The notes beneath the pieces are model-generated. The model saw nothing but the letters and a program-made list of their open reading frames with translations. It had not been told where the DNA came from and did no database searches. A DNA stretch of 64,000 nucleotides from Acidimicrobiia bacterium (GTDB lineage: Bacteria; Actinomycetota; Acidimicrobiia; Spongiisociales; ZC4RG35). Where the stretch lies: contig JANQOU010000012.1 of the NCBI GenBank assembly GCA_028285585.1, positions 1 through 64,000 of the forward strand. The letters are read 5' to 3'. Below are positions 49,059 through 57,630 of this stretch, in pieces (the first letter of the stretch is position 1; each line of letters begins with the position of its first letter). The position numbers and the translations under genes were made by a program.

Positions 49059-50230
49059 TGGACGGCGAGAGTACTTCCGCGCGGCACCTTGCCGGCGATG
49101 ACAGCGCAAACAGCCAAAAGCACGGCACATACCCAAAACCCGGGCTGGTAGCTCCCCAAGGCATCCACGGACAACCCCATCAGCGGTGCGCCCGAAGCAA
49201 GCCCGAGGAGAAAGCCGAGAAGCACGGTCCCGGTGCCCTTCCCGATGAGGCCCGTCGGCGAAAGATCCATTACCGCCACCATCCCGACGGCGTTCCAGGC
49301 GATAGCTCCTCCACCGAGCAGTGCGGACGCAGGCACCAGCACCCAACTGTCGGCGAGGCCCATAGCCGCCAGGGCCAGCAGCACCGCGGTGCCGATGGAG
49401 AGAAGCGCAATGATCCTCAGGGTCGGCCCGTGGCCGAGACGTCTCTCGGCGATGCGCGGCCACATGATCCGGCCTGCGATCCCGGTGAGACCCACCACGG
49501 CAATCAGCGATCCCGCGGTTTGGGGAGTCCACAGCTGATCCTCCTCGGCGAACAACGGCAGAAAGCCGAAAATGGCGGAGGTGGCGGCGCCCGACAGGTA
49601 CCCGTACAGGGCGATCCAGCGCACCGACACCGGGAGGGGCACGTCGAACCGGTCGGACTCTGAGCGCTCTCTTTGGTTGCTCTGCCTGCCGAGCATGCCG
49701 GCCAGTCCCCCGACAGGTATCAGGAGAAACCAGAGAATCGCCACGCGCCAACTCCAGAGCGCGGCGAGCGCGGGCAGCACGAGACCGCCAAGGAAGGTCC
49801 CGATTTGGACACCCGATTGCTTGACGCCTGTGATCGTGCCCCGGTCTCCCGGCCCCAGGTTGTCAGCGATGAGCGTGTTGGTCGCCGGGTTGCTCCAGCC
49901 GTTGGGAACACCGGTCAGGAGCACGGCTGCGAACAGCCACGCATAGCTGGGTGAAAGTGCCACTGCGGTCAGGGCGGCCATGCCGGTGAGGAGCACATAC
50001 CTGGTGGCGCTCACCGGCCCGATGCGGTCCGTGACCCTCCCCAAGACGGGTGACAACGCCGCTCCCACCACACCGGTGGCGGTGACCAGGATGCCGACTT
50101 GGGCCCTGGTGATATCGAACTCCTCGATCAGGTCGGCCGCGACGACGCTCACAACAATGATGGGGAAGGTTGCGATGGTCATGGCCGCAGCCGTGACGGC
50201 ACCGATGACTGGCCTGGTGAATGACCGCAT
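49055..50230 (-). CDS. Major facilitator superfamily transporter
   Basis: A 391-residue transporter with twelve hydrophobic segments. The [18 protein letters not shown] loop between segments 2 and 3 is the MFS signature, and [20 protein letters not shown] resembles the drug/anion-exporter subgroup. The start at 50230 gives [17 protein letters not shown]. Substrate unknown. It is coupled to nucS by GTGA. Confidence 0.88.
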   Translation of the reverse strand: MRSFTRPVIGAVTAAAMTIATFPIIVVSVVAADLIEEFDITRAQVGILVTATGVVGAALSPVLGRVTDRIGPVSATRYVLLTGMAALTAVALSPSYAWLFAAVLLTGVPNGWSNPATNTLIADNLGPGDRGTITGVKQSGVQIGTFLGGLVLPALAALWSWRVAILWFLLIPVGGLAGMLGRQSNQRERSESDRFDVPLPVSVRWIALYGYLSGAATSAIFGFLPLFAEEDQLWTPQTAGSLIAVVGLTGIAGRIMWPRIAERRLGHGPTLRIIALLSIGTAVLLALAAMGLADSWVLVPASALLGGGAIAWNAVGMVAVMDLSPTGLIGKGTGTVLLGFLLGLASGAPLMGLSVDALGSYQPGFWVCAVLLAVCAVIAGKVPRGSTLAVQ

Positions 50231-50250
50231 CCGAGGGGAAGTTAACCGGC

Positions 50251-50682
50251 CTATACGACGATGCCGGCGGCCCTGGTCGGCCTGGTGAACACAAACCAGA
50301 CCGCATAGACCCATACCCCGGCGAGAACGAACCTAACCCAGACGATGTCCGTGAGGAGCACTCCAGAGACGACAAGCGACGCCGTGATCGCGGCAGCGGC
50401 TACCCACTTCGTTCGCACGGTGAGCCCGTGCTCCCGGTACCCCCTGATGATCTTGCCGAAGTACGGATGGTTGACCATCCACTGGTGCATGCGATCAGAG
50501 GACATGGAGAAGAAAAAAGCGGCGAGGAGAACGAGGTCGAAAGTGGGGATCCCTGGCAAGAAGCTGAGGGGGATCAAGGCGAGGCAGATGAGCCCGAGGA
50601 GGAAGAACAGAGCGCGAACCAACGGATTCCTCTTCTTGCGAGTAGCCGTTTGGGGCGCGGGCGCATCAAGAGGCTGTGCCAC
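50251..50682 (-). CDS. DUF454 (YbaN-type) membrane protein
   Basis: The 143-residue protein has four hydrophobic segments and the DUF454 pattern: FLPGIPTFDLVLLAAFFFSM, then MHQWMVNHPYFGKIIRGYRE. Its function is unknown. It is 20 bp upstream of the MFS gene on the same strand and divergent from the aldolase gene across 111 bp. Confidence 0.82.
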   Translation of the reverse strand: MAQPLDAPAPQTATRKKRNPLVRALFFLLGLICLALIPLSFLPGIPTFDLVLLAAFFFSMSSDRMHQWMVNHPYFGKIIRGYREHGLTVRTKWVAAAAITASLVVSGVLLTDIVWVRFVLAGVWVYAVWFVFTRPTRAAGIVV

Positions 50683-50793
50683 ATCGAGAAGCTATCTCCC
50701 CCCGATTTCGACGGCGAGTCGGCAAACTCTCACGATGTCGAAAGCCAACGCCAACCGACTAATTTGCCAAGTCGAATCAGTCAGGAGACACAG

Positions 50794-51822
50794 GTGCCGA
50801 TAGCCACCCCGGAGACATATCGAGAGATGCTGGACCAAGCCCGCGCCAGTGGTTACGCCCTGCCCGCAATAAACGTCACTTCGTCGACAACGATGCTCGC
50901 CGCTCTGGAGGGATTCTCCGAGGCGTCTTCCGACGGGATCATCCAATTCTCGTACGGCGGAGGTGAGTTCGCCTCAGGGCAATCCAACAAGGACATGGCT
51001 TTGGGGGCGCACGCCCTAGCCGAGTTCGCTGCGGTGGTCGCACCGCAGTACCCGGCAAACATCGCCCTCCACACGGACCACTGCCCGCCCGACCGCGTCG
51101 ACGGCTTCATCCGCCCTCTACTCGAGCTGAGCCGAGCCCGGAAGTCGCAAGGCCAGCCGCCGCTCTTTCAGAGCCACATGCTCGACGCATCTTCCATCCC
51201 GATGGAGGAGAACCTCGCTCTCAGCAACGAGCTGCTCGGCCTCTGCTCCGAGTTGGACATCGTCCTGGAACTCGAGATCGGGATCGTCGGCGGTGTCGAA
51301 GACGCCACAGACCACGAGGACATCGACCGGGCCAAGCTCTACACATCTCCCGAGGACATGGTGAGAGTGTGTGAGGTGCTGGGCACCTTCGACCGGGGCC
51401 TATATCTGCTGGCCGCTGTCTTCGGGAACGTCCACGGCGTCTACAAGCCCGGCGCGGTTCAGCTCGATCCGACCATCCTCAGGGACGGCCAGGCCGCTGT
51501 GGAGGAGCGTTTCGGTCCAGACGCCAGGCACTACCTGGTTTTTCACGGCGGCAGCGGGTCCAGCCTCGACGAGATCCATGAGGCGATCGGGTACGGCGTA
51601 ATCAAGATGAACGTCGACACCGACACCCAATATGCCTACACCCGCCCAATCGTCGATCACATGCTGAGCAACTACGACGGTGTGCTCAAGGTCGATGGTG
51701 AGGTGGGGAACAAGAAGGTCTACGACCCCCGGTCCTACATGAAGAGCGCCGAGAACGGCATGGCAGCTCGAGTCGTCGAGGCGGCCGAGATGCTGATGTC
51801 TGCCGGCAAGATGATCGGCTGA
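50794..51822 (+). CDS. Class II fructose-bisphosphate aldolase
   Basis: The enzyme cleaves fructose-1,6-bisphosphate in glycolysis using zinc. The 342-residue protein from the GTG at 50794 has the zinc-binding IALHTDHCPP, LELEIGIVGGVEDATDHED, GNVHGVYKPG and VFHGGSGSS motifs, and NVDTDTQYAYTRP. AGGAG lies upstream of the GTG at a good distance. It is followed 6 bp later by nhaA. Confidence 0.94.
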   Translation: MPIATPETYREMLDQARASGYALPAINVTSSTTMLAALEGFSEASSDGIIQFSYGGGEFASGQSNKDMALGAHALAEFAAVVAPQYPANIALHTDHCPPDRVDGFIRPLLELSRARKSQGQPPLFQSHMLDASSIPMEENLALSNELLGLCSELDIVLELEIGIVGGVEDATDHEDIDRAKLYTSPEDMVRVCEVLGTFDRGLYLLAAVFGNVHGVYKPGAVQLDPTILRDGQAAVEERFGPDARHYLVFHGGSGSSLDEIHEAIGYGVIKMNVDTDTQYAYTRPIVDHMLSNYDGVLKVDGEVGNKKVYDPRSYMKSAENGMAARVVEAAEMLMSAGKMIG

Positions 51823-51828
51823 CGGCCG

Positions 51829-53178
51829 GTGGACCCACGTCACACAACCTGGATCAACTCGGAGCGATTCGTCCCCAAGACCTTCGTGCGCCCTTTCGTC
51901 AGGTTTGCTCGTATCGAGGCGGCGTCGGGGATCGTTCTCTTGGTCTCGGCCATCGCAGCCATCGTCTGGGCCAACAGCGCATGGTCCGGGACCTACTTCT
52001 CGATCCTCGACCAGCACTTGGCAATCGAGTTCTTCGGCTTCCATTTCGACGAGTCGGTTCTTCACCTCATCAACGACGGGCTCATGGCCATCTTCTTCTT
52101 CGTCGTTGGCCTGGAGATCAAGCGAGAGCTGGTGCTCGGCGACCTTCGCGACCCCAAGGCAGCTGCCTTGCCGGTCATGGCGGCGGTGGGAGGCATGCTG
52201 ATCCCGGCACTCATCTACGTCGCCCTGAACGTGGGGCAAACGGGTGAAGCCATCCGTGGCTGGGGAATCCCGATGGCCACCGACATTGCTTTCGCCCTCG
52301 GCATCGTGGCCCTTCTCGGATCTCGTGTCCCATCAGGTGCCAAGCTCTTCCTCCTGGCAGTGGCGATCGCTGACGACATCGGAGCCATCGCGGTCATCGC
52401 CATCTTCTACACCGACAGCCTCAACGCCGGCTATTTCGGTGCCGCCGTCGCCGGGCTCGTCCTGGTGTGGGTTGCCACCAAGGTTGGTGTCCGCTCGGCG
52501 ATCTTCTACTGGCCGCTGGCGCTCGTCATCTGGTACCTCACGTTGGAGTCCGGAGTCCACGCGACATTGGCGGGCGTCGCCCTGGCGTTCTTGACCCCAG
52601 CCCGGGCCCACTACACGGCCGAGGAGATGGACGAGCGCGTGCGCACCACCCTCGACTCATACCCGGCGGAGATATCGAGTCACCATGACCAGGAGCACGC
52701 CGACCATGAGGCATTGCTGGTCTCCGAGATCGCTCGGGAGTCCGTGTCCCCTCTGAACCGCATGGAGTTCGCCCTGGTTCCCTGGAGCAGCTTCCTGATC
52801 GTCCCCCTGTTCGCTCTCGCCAACGCCGGTGTCGACTTCCGCTCGATCGGGTTCAGCGAGGCACTCGGGTCGAGCATCGCCTTGGGCATCACCACCGGAT
52901 TGGTGGCGGGCAAACTCCTCGGCATCACCAGCTTCACCTGGCTCGCCGTGCGTCTCAACCTCGGCAAGCTGCCTCCGGGAACGGGCTGGACCCATGTGGT
53001 TGGGCTGGCTCTTGTTGCCGGGATCGGCTTCACCGTCTCCTTGTTCATCGCCGGGCTTGCATTTGGCGACCCCGGTCTCACCGACCTTGCCAAGGTCGGC
53101 ATCTTCTCCGGCTCGGTGATCGCTGGAGTCCTCGGCTCGACTGTCCTTCTGCTGGCCAAGCCGCCAAGCGAGCTGTGA
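51829..53178 (+). CDS. nhaA: Na+/H+ antiporter NhaA
   Basis: NhaA exchanges sodium for protons across the cytoplasmic membrane. The 449-residue protein has about twelve helices, the DGLMAIFFFVVGLEIKRELV opening, the unwound helix GIPMATDIAFALGIVALLG, and the essential Asp pair in AIADDIGAIAVI. A hydrophilic insert near residues 263-303 carries several His (SSHHDQEHADHEALL), which could bind metal or sense pH. The start is a GTG 6 bp after the aldolase stop. Confidence 0.95.
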   Translation: MDPRHTTWINSERFVPKTFVRPFVRFARIEAASGIVLLVSAIAAIVWANSAWSGTYFSILDQHLAIEFFGFHFDESVLHLINDGLMAIFFFVVGLEIKRELVLGDLRDPKAAALPVMAAVGGMLIPALIYVALNVGQTGEAIRGWGIPMATDIAFALGIVALLGSRVPSGAKLFLLAVAIADDIGAIAVIAIFYTDSLNAGYFGAAVAGLVLVWVATKVGVRSAIFYWPLALVIWYLTLESGVHATLAGVALAFLTPARAHYTAEEMDERVRTTLDSYPAEISSHHDQEHADHEALLVSEIARESVSPLNRMEFALVPWSSFLIVPLFALANAGVDFRSIGFSEALGSSIALGITTGLVAGKLLGITSFTWLAVRLNLGKLPPGTGWTHVVGLALVAGIGFTVSLFIAGLAFGDPGLTDLAKVGIFSGSVIAGVLGSTVLLLAKPPSEL

Positions 53179-53345
53179 GCTCGGCCCCGGTCACGATCAA
53201 CTGTGTCGAGTGTGGTGGGACCGCTCACCTGATCAGCTTCTTGCCACCAGATGACGAGCCTCTGGAGGACGGGACACCCTTGGCCTATCGCTGCTCGGAC
53301 TGCATGGACCGTTTCGACCTGGTCTGGGAAGCCGACGACACCTAG
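53175..53345 (+). CDS. Small zinc-ribbon protein
   Basis: A 56-residue protein with two CxxC pairs (Cys10/13 in NCVECGG and Cys40/43 in RCSDCMD) has the spacing of a zinc ribbon. The acidic C terminus ends WEADDT. The GTG start overlaps the nhaA stop as GTGA, so it is translated with it. Its stop lies 3 bp from the convergent exonuclease stop. Function unknown. Confidence 0.75.
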   Translation: MSSAPVTINCVECGGTAHLISFLPPDDEPLEDGTPLAYRCSDCMDRFDLVWEADDT

Positions 53346-53348
53346 GGG

Positions 53349-54221
53349 TCACTCCTGCCAGCGGTGGACGTTGATCCCTTCCGGGTCGAACCGCCGGTCG
53401 GCGCAGAACTCCAGGAACCGATCACGAGGGACACCCCGCCACTCCAAGTCATCGAGCGACTCACCCAGCGGCACATCCAGGCGAAGAGTCGTCAGGTCCC
53501 GATACAGGTAGACCTCGTCCTGCATGTGGTTGAAAGTCTCCGAGAGCCTGGCGGCACTGCGCACGGTCACATCCCACGCGGCTGCATCGGCGGGGATCAT
53601 CTCGAGACGTTGATAGCGGGCCAGGACAGTCGAAGCCGACTTGGCGCCCCAGCCGGGAAGACCGGGAACACCATCAGCCGTGTCTCCGACGAGAGCCAGG
53701 TAGTCGGGTATCGACTCAGGGTGGATGCCGAACTTCTCAACCACTCCGTTCTCGTCGACCAGCTTCTGCTCGCGCCGGTTGTAGGTCACGATTCGGTCTC
53801 CCACCACCACTTGTGCGAGATCTTTGTCAGGACTGGCGATGACCACCTGCTCCACGTCTTCCACCCACTTGACGGCTGCCGTGGCGAGAGCGTCGTCGGC
53901 CTCGAACTCCTCGTTTCGCCAGACGACGACCCCTATCGCCTCCAAAGCCAACTCCGCGTGCGGAAACTGGTGGAGGAGCTCTTCCTCCATGCCGGCCGAG
54001 GACTTGTACCCGTCGAACATGTCATTGCGGAACGACTCGATCACGGTGTCGAAGCTGGCGGCGAGGTGGGTGACACCTGGTTCGCGGAGCAAGGCCAGGG
54101 TCGACTCCAGTATCCCGAGAGTCGCTCTGATGTCGGAGCCATCGGGACCCGGGACCGAGTCTTTGCGCCCGAAGTGGGAGCGAAACAACTCGTAGGTACC
54201 ATCTAGGAGGTGGAGCCTCAC
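53349..54221 (-). CDS. 5'-3' exonuclease (FEN-like, PolI N-terminal domain family)
   Basis: This stand-alone nuclease is related to the N-terminal domain of DNA polymerase I and acts on flaps or 5' ends. The 290-residue protein has LHLLDGTYELFRSHFG, then the acidic sites NEEFEADDALATAA and IASPDKDLAQVV. GDTADGVPGLPGWGAKSAST is its helix-hairpin-helix. The GTG at 54221 fits the family N terminus and overlaps the divergent gene start by 12 bp. Confidence 0.9.
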   Translation of the reverse strand: MRLHLLDGTYELFRSHFGRKDSVPGPDGSDIRATLGILESTLALLREPGVTHLAASFDTVIESFRNDMFDGYKSSAGMEEELLHQFPHAELALEAIGVVVWRNEEFEADDALATAAVKWVEDVEQVVIASPDKDLAQVVVGDRIVTYNRREQKLVDENGVVEKFGIHPESIPDYLALVGDTADGVPGLPGWGAKSASTVLARYQRLEMIPADAAAWDVTVRSAARLSETFNHMQDEVYLYRDLTTLRLDVPLGESLDDLEWRGVPRDRFLEFCADRRFDPEGINVHRWQE

Positions 54222-54545
54222 GACTCTGATCCTAAGGGTGGCGACGAGACCGCTGACTCCTGGGCGTCGTTTTCAGACGAGTTCCGGAGTCTCGGAGGCC
54301 GGCTCAAGGAGACCTACCGCGAGGTAGCCGACGAGCACGGTCCTAGCGAGGAGGAGATCAAAGACGCCTTTGGCACCCTCATGGGAGCATGGGACCAGGT
54401 CTCCGAATCCGTGGCAAGCGCCCTCAGCGACCCGGACGTGCGTCAGCGCGTGAAAGACGCCGTTGGCTCGTTTGCCTCGGCGATTGGATCGACGGTCAGC
54501 GACCTCGGTGCCGAGTTGAGAAAAGAGGCATCGGAAGAGGAGTGA
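54210..54545 (+). CDS. Unrecognised acidic helical protein
   Basis: A 111-residue acidic protein is predicted to be mostly helical, with DEFRSLGGRLKETYREVADE and a C-terminal DAVGSFASAIGSTVSDLGAE amphipathic region. It has no cysteine and no membrane segment. I do not recognise it. The GTG start at 54210 lies inside the AGGAGGTG string, so its ribosome binding site is unclear. It is divergent from the exonuclease and converges on the DUF1648 gene. Confidence 0.6.
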   Translation: MEPHDSDPKGGDETADSWASFSDEFRSLGGRLKETYREVADEHGPSEEEIKDAFGTLMGAWDQVSESVASALSDPDVRQRVKDAVGSFASAIGSTVSDLGAELRKEASEEE

Positions 54546-54546
54546 G

Positions 54547-55476
54547 TCAGCTCGTCTGACTCTGGCGACGCTCGACGAGACCGGCGAGAAGCGCCGCGCC
54601 GGTGGCGGCGTCGTCGACGGTCACCGCAAAGCGGCGATCGTTGAGCGTGTTCACCTGAATCGCATCACCTCGGCGTAACACGACGGCGGAGCCGCTCGGA
54701 ACCACCCGGTACCCCCAGCCACCCCATCCGGAAGGCTCGAGATCAATGGCCTGCGCTGACTTCACCCGGTCGAGCGGGATTCGCCTGACACGCACCCCAC
54801 CACCAAGGCGCACCTCCAAGCCGTCACCACTCACCTTCACGTAGACCCTGGCGAAGAGGAACGCCAGCACCACGAAGAGCACCGCTTGCAGCTTCCACCA
54901 GCCGGGCATGAGCAGGAACAGAAGCGAGCTGGAGCCGAGCACCAACCACGGCCAGCGAACCGAGCACTGCCCTATCCAGAAGACACTCTCACCGGGCGCA
55001 ACGGCAATTGCCGGGCCGACATGATGATCAGGAGTCGCCGGCCGCGGATACCAGCGGATCCCGATCGCATATCCGACAAAGGCGCCGAGGGCCGCTCCAC
55101 CAAGCACACCCAGCAGGTGCAGCCAGTTGAACGTCCCTGCGTCCTGCCAGGTGACCGCTCCGGAGTTGAGCGAGACCAGGATTGCCATGAGGGTGATCCC
55201 AAGACCTCCCATGAGCCCGACCATCGCCATCGCCTCGGCCGTCGGCTTCCCTTCAACCCTGAACAACGAAGTCGTCAACAGCCCCAGCCCGACCAGCAAG
55301 ACCGGCAGCACTCCAACCATCAGCCGGGGCATGGACCCGTCGGCCTCGCCACCCAAGCCCCAGTGCGAGGCGACCGGGTCGGGCAAGTTCCCCCAGCCGA
55401 GCAGCAGCGGCAGCCAGGAGGCGAGAACCATCAACCCGGCCCAAGCGAGGAGACGACCCCAGCCCTTCGTCACCAT
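54547..55476 (-). CDS. DUF1648 membrane protein
   Basis: The 309-residue protein has an N-terminal DUF1648 region: a first helix, then LPDPVASHWGLGGEADGSMP, typical of SdpI/YdfK-like proteins. Several more helices follow to about residue 205. The C-terminal 100 residues are cytoplasmic and beta-rich. It overlaps the GntR gene by 7 bp, an arrangement common for this pair. Function unknown. Confidence 0.75.
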   Translation of the reverse strand: MVTKGWGRLLAWAGLMVLASWLPLLLGWGNLPDPVASHWGLGGEADGSMPRLMVGVLPVLLVGLGLLTTSLFRVEGKPTAEAMAMVGLMGGLGITLMAILVSLNSGAVTWQDAGTFNWLHLLGVLGGAALGAFVGYAIGIRWYPRPATPDHHVGPAIAVAPGESVFWIGQCSVRWPWLVLGSSSLLFLLMPGWWKLQAVLFVVLAFLFARVYVKVSGDGLEVRLGGGVRVRRIPLDRVKSAQAIDLEPSGWGGWGYRVVPSGSAVVLRRGDAIQVNTLNDRRFAVTVDDAATGAALLAGLVERRQSQTS

Positions 55477-55808
55477 GACAGCTCGATCATCTCGAATAGC
55501 CGGGCCCGCGGCACTTTCTGGCGCTTGGCCTCGGTGATGAGACGCTCCACCAGCTTGTCCAATCCGGCGCCACCGGTGACGACGACTCCTCCACGACCTC
55601 GGCGCATGACCACCAGGCCGAGATCCTCGAGGTCGGCGTAGGCGCGGAGCACCGTGTGCATGTTGACGTCGATGGTCTCGGCGAGAGAGCGCGCCGAGGG
55701 AAGTCGCGACCCGGAGGCCAGTGAGCCATCTTCTATGGACTCACCGATGGCCGAAGCGATCTGGCGATAGATCGGCCGATCCGATGCCGGGTCGAGACGT
55801 ATCAGCAT
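55470..55808 (-). CDS. GntR-family (YtrA type) regulator
   Basis: A 112-residue protein from the ATG at 55808 has the winged-helix PIYRQIASAIGESIEDGSLA and LPSARSLAETIDVNMHTVLR. A short C-terminal dimerisation helix follows, as in the YtrA subfamily. These usually repress the membrane-protein genes beside them, here the DUF1648 gene it overlaps. Confidence 0.9.
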   Translation of the reverse strand: MLIRLDPASDRPIYRQIASAIGESIEDGSLASGSRLPSARSLAETIDVNMHTVLRAYADLEDLGLVVMRRGRGGVVVTGGAGLDKLVERLITEAKRQKVPRARLFEMIELSW

Positions 55809-55873
55809 GAACCCGACTCTATTCAATGTTCTAGAACTAAACAACCCGGCTCGTCTGTGCTGAAATACTCGTC

Positions 55874-56671
55874 GTGAACCCGTTGATCACCACCGACGAG
55901 CTTTCTGATCGTTTGGGCGAAGTCACCTTGCGCGACATCAGATGGGCTCTGACCGACCCCAACCATGGAAGAGCCACCTATGAAGCCGGGCACATCCCCG
56001 GAGCAGTGTTCGTCGACCTCGACACCGATCTCTCGGCTCCGCCGGGACCGGGGCGCCATCCGCTCCCCTCACCGGCGGAATTCGCTGCCTCATTGGGACG
56101 TCTCGGGATAGGGCCTGACGACGAAGTGGTCGTCTACGACGACGCCGGGAACACGATCTCAACCCGGCTGTGGTGGATGTTGCGTTCGATCGGTCACGAG
56201 AAGGTGAGAGTTCTCGATGGCGGCTACCAGGCCTGGGTGGGTGAAGACCGCGTCGCGGAAACCGGTGACGTGGCACCCGTGCCGGTCTCCTACCCGGTGC
56301 GGCCGTTCACCGGCGTGGCCGCCCACACCGACCTCGCGGGTCGGCCCCACGTCGATGCCAGAGCGGCCGATCGCTACCGCGGAGACATCGAGCCGGTCGA
56401 CCCCAAAGCCGGCCACATCCCCGGAGCCATCAACTTGCCGGTCGGCGGGAACCTCGACCCGGACAAGAAGCTGCTGTCTGCATCGGCTCTCAGAGATCGA
56501 TTCGAGTCGCTGGGGGACGACGTCGTTGTGTCTTGTGGCAGCGGGGTGAACGCCTGTCACAACGCCTTGGCGATGGTGGTGGCGGGTCGTCCCATGCCCG
56601 ACGTGTACGTGGGCAGTTACTCGGAGTGGTCGCGTCTCGGCTTCGACGTGACCACCGGGAGCGAGCCTTGA
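55874..56671 (+). CDS. Thiosulfate/3-mercaptopyruvate sulfurtransferase
   Basis: This 265-residue protein has two rhodanese domains. The first (residues 1-130) is inactive-looking with DAGNTISTRLWWML at the loop; the second has the catalytic loop VVSCGSGVNACH. CGSGV is typical of mercaptopyruvate sulfurtransferases. RATYEAGHIPGAVFVDLD is a CH2 motif. The start is a GTG at 55874. Confidence 0.92.
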   Translation: MNPLITTDELSDRLGEVTLRDIRWALTDPNHGRATYEAGHIPGAVFVDLDTDLSAPPGPGRHPLPSPAEFAASLGRLGIGPDDEVVVYDDAGNTISTRLWWMLRSIGHEKVRVLDGGYQAWVGEDRVAETGDVAPVPVSYPVRPFTGVAAHTDLAGRPHVDARAADRYRGDIEPVDPKAGHIPGAINLPVGGNLDPDKKLLSASALRDRFESLGDDVVVSCGSGVNACHNALAMVVAGRPMPDVYVGSYSEWSRLGFDVTTGSEP

Positions 56672-57630
56672 TCAGCCAAAGGGCTGTCGACGCAATCGAG
56701 TCGTCGGACACGGACGAGCTGCTCAGAGTGATCGATGGCTACTGCGCAGCCAAGGAGTGGGACAACCTGGTTCAACTGAGGCATCGATGTCAGGAGGCTC
56801 TGAGCCGCGGCAAGCAGCTCTGGGGTGTCGACGAGCACGTCAGGTACCGGCTGGCACTGGAAGCACCGCCGGCACATGCCGGCCCAGTGCTGACAGAGGG
56901 TGCTGCCCGTTTCGCGCTGGGCCCGCTCGCCGAAGTGGCTGCCTCGACCAAGACGTGGGCCGACATGTCGCCATACCTCGCTGTCGGACCGGAGCGCACG
57001 ACCTTCGCCGCAGAGAGAGTCGTCCGCGGCGACACGGTGGATGAGGAGATCGCAGACCTGCCCAACTTCATCACCAATTGGGAGCCGAGCTATCGCACAG
57101 CCACCTACAAGTCCGACAAGGTCGAAGCGCCTTCGCCGATGGAGCCGAGCGCCGAGCCGAGCGCTCTCGACGACGATCCGGAAGTGATCGGTGACGCCGA
57201 GTCGGAGACCGCATTGGCCGATCTGGTCCAGGCATGGACCACCGAGTCCAACGGCCGTTGCTCGACTGCCACCGTCCAAGGGACAGCCGACGCCGCCGTG
57301 CGCGCTCTTGGCATCTCGCGCGCCGGCCTTGTTCCCGTTGACACCGAGACCGGGGTCGAGTGGATGGCTTGGGCGGCGGCATCGGGAGGGGCTCATGGCC
57401 GGAGACGCGGAGCGGCAGCCGGTCGCTATGGAGCTTGGTGGGCTATCGCCGAGATCTGTGAGCTGGACTGGCCACCCGATCCCAAGGTGGTCGGAGACGC
57501 CGTTGCCCGCCTAAGCCTCAATTGGTTCGACGACGGCTCCCCTTCAACCGGCTGGCAGCTCCGGTTGGCGATTGAAGATCGGGAAAGTGGGTTGAGTTGG
57601 GCCGTCGCCGCGGCCGACTCTGCCGACTAG
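56668..57630 (+). CDS. Unrecognised protein coupled to the sulfurtransferase
   Basis: I do not recognise this 320-residue soluble protein. The best start is a TTG at 56668 overlapping the sulfurtransferase stop as TTGA. The N-terminal 100 residues are helical, with EWDNLVQLRHRCQEAL; the C-terminal half has GRRRGAAAGRYGAWWAIAEI and LSLNWFDDGSPSTGWQLRLA. A Pro/Ser/Glu-rich linker lies near residues 152-172. The coupling suggests a shared task. Its 3' end overlaps the molybdoenzyme stop by 4 bp. Confidence 0.7.
   Translation: MISQRAVDAIESSDTDELLRVIDGYCAAKEWDNLVQLRHRCQEALSRGKQLWGVDEHVRYRLALEAPPAHAGPVLTEGAARFALGPLAEVAASTKTWADMSPYLAVGPERTTFAAERVVRGDTVDEEIADLPNFITNWEPSYRTATYKSDKVEAPSPMEPSAEPSALDDDPEVIGDAESETALADLVQAWTTESNGRCSTATVQGTADAAVRALGISRAGLVPVDTETGVEWMAWAAASGGAHGRRRGAAAGRYGAWWAIAEICELDWPPDPKVVGDAVARLSLNWFDDGSPSTGWQLRLAIEDRESGLSWAVAAADSAD

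Noticed and set aside
49059-49751. N-terminal extension of NucS
   Set aside because: The extra codons lie within the MFS gene; NucS similarity starts exactly at the GTG at 49058.
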